Notes under the pieces: generated by a model
Database searches by the model: none
The model's input: only the letters and a program-made list of their open reading frames with translations
Told to the model about the DNA's origin: nothing
Made by a program: the position numbers and the translations under genes
NCBI GenBank assembly: GCA_021798855.1
Contig: JAJZBP010000101.1
Span: forward strand, 1-7,296
From: Bacillota bacterium
GTDB lineage: Bacteria; Bacillota; Sulfobacillia; JAJZIM01; JAJZBP01
Direction: 5' to 3'
Length of the DNA: 7,296 nucleotides
Shown here: one piece after another, positions 6,531-7,296 of the stretch
Numbering within the stretch: the stretch's first letter is position 1
Layout of the letters: each line of letters opens with the position of its first letter

Positions 6531-6976
6531 GGGAGTGGGACTTTCCGGCTGACCTCCTTTACGACCGATTCCACCAGTGGGTACGGCCGGAGGGCGGCGA
6601 AATGGTGCTGGGGGTCACCGATTATGCCAGCGACACGGCGGGAGACATTCTTTATATCGAGTTGCCGCAGCCGGGGGAAAGCTTCCGGCGGGAAGAGCCG
6701 TTGGGAGCCATCGAGGCCGGGAAGTGGGTGGGCAAGGTCTACGCCCCGTTCGACGGCGTCGTGGTGGCGGTGAACGAGGAACTGTTGCGCGATCCGCGTG
6801 CGGTGAACCTGGATCCGTACGGGAACGGTTGGTTGGTCCGGTTGCGTTCCACCGCCGAACCGGGTGCGATGATGCGGGGAGACGACTACCGGGTGTGGCT
6901 GGAGGGAGAACTGGCCCGGCAGCCGTCGGCGGAGGCGGCCGAAAAAAACGGTGCGACCAGCGGCGCGGGACGATGA
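6521..6976 (+). CDS. gcvH: Lipoyl carrier protein 4, GcvH family
   Basis: The 151-residue protein is the carrier closest to ordinary GcvH. It has WVRPEGGEMVLGVTDYASD and GDILYIELPQPGESF, the standard H-protein core, then GAIEAGKWVGKVYAPFDG with predicted lipoylated Lys68 (AAG at 6722-6724), VNLDPYGNGWLVRL, and a short polar Ala/Glu/Gly tail after about residue 133. Unlike carriers 1-3 it contains no cysteine at all. The lysine context keeps the GKWVG of its neighbours rather than the ESVKA of glycine-cleavage proteins, so it may still be an LbpA-type carrier. It overlaps the ligase gene by 10 bases upstream and the next ligase by four bases (ATGA) downstream, which ties it tightly to lipoylation. 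Acting as a general H protein for glycine cleavage is possible but has no support from the visible neighbours. Confidence 0.87.
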   Translation: MRIGEWDFPADLLYDRFHQWVRPEGGEMVLGVTDYASDTAGDILYIELPQPGESFRREEPLGAIEAGKWVGKVYAPFDGVVVAVNEELLRDPRAVNLDPYGNGWLVRLRSTAEPGAMMRGDDYRVWLEGELARQPSAEAAEKNGATSGAGR

Positions 6977-7296
6977 CCTGGCGACTTTTGGACACCGGGG
7001 CGCGGTCGGCGGCGGAGAACATGGCGTTGGATCAGGCCGTCCTCACGGCCCGTGGCCGGGGAGAAATTCCGGACACCCTGCGCTTCTTGCAGTTTTCTCC
7101 ACCCTGCGTCCTGGTGGGCTACCACCAAGCGGTGGAGCAGGAGGTCAGGGAGGAGTACTGTCTGGAACATGGCGTCCAAATCAACCGGCGGATCACCGGT
7201 GGTGGGGCGCTCTATTGGGATCTAAGTCAATTGGGCTGGGAGATCATCGTCGGCGGTTCCCTGGGGAGAGCTCAAGACACCTACCGGTGGCTTTGC
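6973..7296 (+). CDS. Second lipoate-protein ligase / octanoyltransferase, LplA/LipM family (3' truncated by window)
   Basis: The first 108 codons run off the right edge. MTWRLLDTG, then AENMALDQAV at about 14-23, LRFLQFSPPCVLVGYHQ and RRITGGGALYWD at 72-83 are the conserved start of LplA/LipM proteins, which attach or transfer lipoyl or octanoyl groups to carrier proteins in the cytoplasm. Both the NMALDxA stretch and the RRxTGGG motif are intact, and the sequence is clearly different from the first ligase (RREVGGG, no NMALD). The part that would tell a ligase from an octanoyltransferase (the catalytic lysine or the LipM cysteine) lies beyond the window. The ATG overlaps the carrier 4 stop (ATGA), so the two are translationally coupled. 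I infer that it serves carrier 4 or all four carriers. Confidence 0.85.
   Translation, partial: MTWRLLDTGARSAAENMALDQAVLTARGRGEIPDTLRFLQFSPPCVLVGYHQAVEQEVREEYCLEHGVQINRRITGGGALYWDLSQLGWEIIVGGSLGRAQDTYRWLC

Noticed and set aside
3975..6976. Reading the carriers as part of a glycine cleavage operon
   Set aside because: No gcvT, gcvP or lpd gene is visible, and carriers 1-3 differ from GcvH around the lipoyl lysine and in their cysteines. It cannot be excluded outside the window.

Overview
The window is one dense block of co-directional genes, all on the + strand, with short gaps or overlapping ends throughout. It reads as part of a single operon that continues past both edges. The DNA is GC-rich (low to mid 60s percent by eye). 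Starts are ATG plus one TTG, and several genes have strong GGAGG ribosome binding sites. These traits, the soluble Hdr-like/Etf proteins and an LplA/LipM-type ligase would fit a thermophilic or chemolithotrophic Firmicute, but other GC-rich bacteria are possible. The taxonomic call is weak.

Layout: (1) 3-875, C-terminal part of an HdrA-like flavoprotein, cut by the left edge. (2) 875-2149, an HdrC-HdrB fusion with two 4Fe-4S motifs followed by two CCG domains, the first of which has lost most of its cysteine ligands. (3) 2172-2942 and 2939-3910, EtfB and EtfA, with ends overlapping. (4) 3975-4412, 4414-4872 and 4922-5410, three consecutive small proteins of the GcvH/lipoyl-carrier family, the second and third being clear duplicates. 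(5) 5385-6530, a lipoate-protein ligase-like protein with a long low-complexity tail. (6) 6521-6976, a fourth lipoyl carrier, closer to ordinary GcvH. (7) 6973-7296, the start of a second ligase of the LplA/LipM family, cut by the right edge. No gap exceeds 64 bases, and I see no RNA gene, mobile element, CRISPR array or terminator.

How the genes may work together: Hdr-like proteins beside lipoate-binding proteins and dedicated lipoate ligases recall the sulfur-oxidising heterodisulfide-reductase-like (sHdr) pathway, in which the lipoyl protein LbpA is essential and is matured by its own ligase. This window differs from the usual description of that pathway in three ways: HdrC and HdrB are fused, an EtfBA pair sits inside the operon as the likely electron exit, and four lipoyl carriers and two ligases are encoded together. 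I infer a cytoplasmic machine in which a substrate is carried and oxidised on lipoyl arms at the Hdr core while electrons pass to Etf. No glycine-cleavage genes (gcvT, gcvP) are visible. The substrate, and the link to sulfur, are inference.
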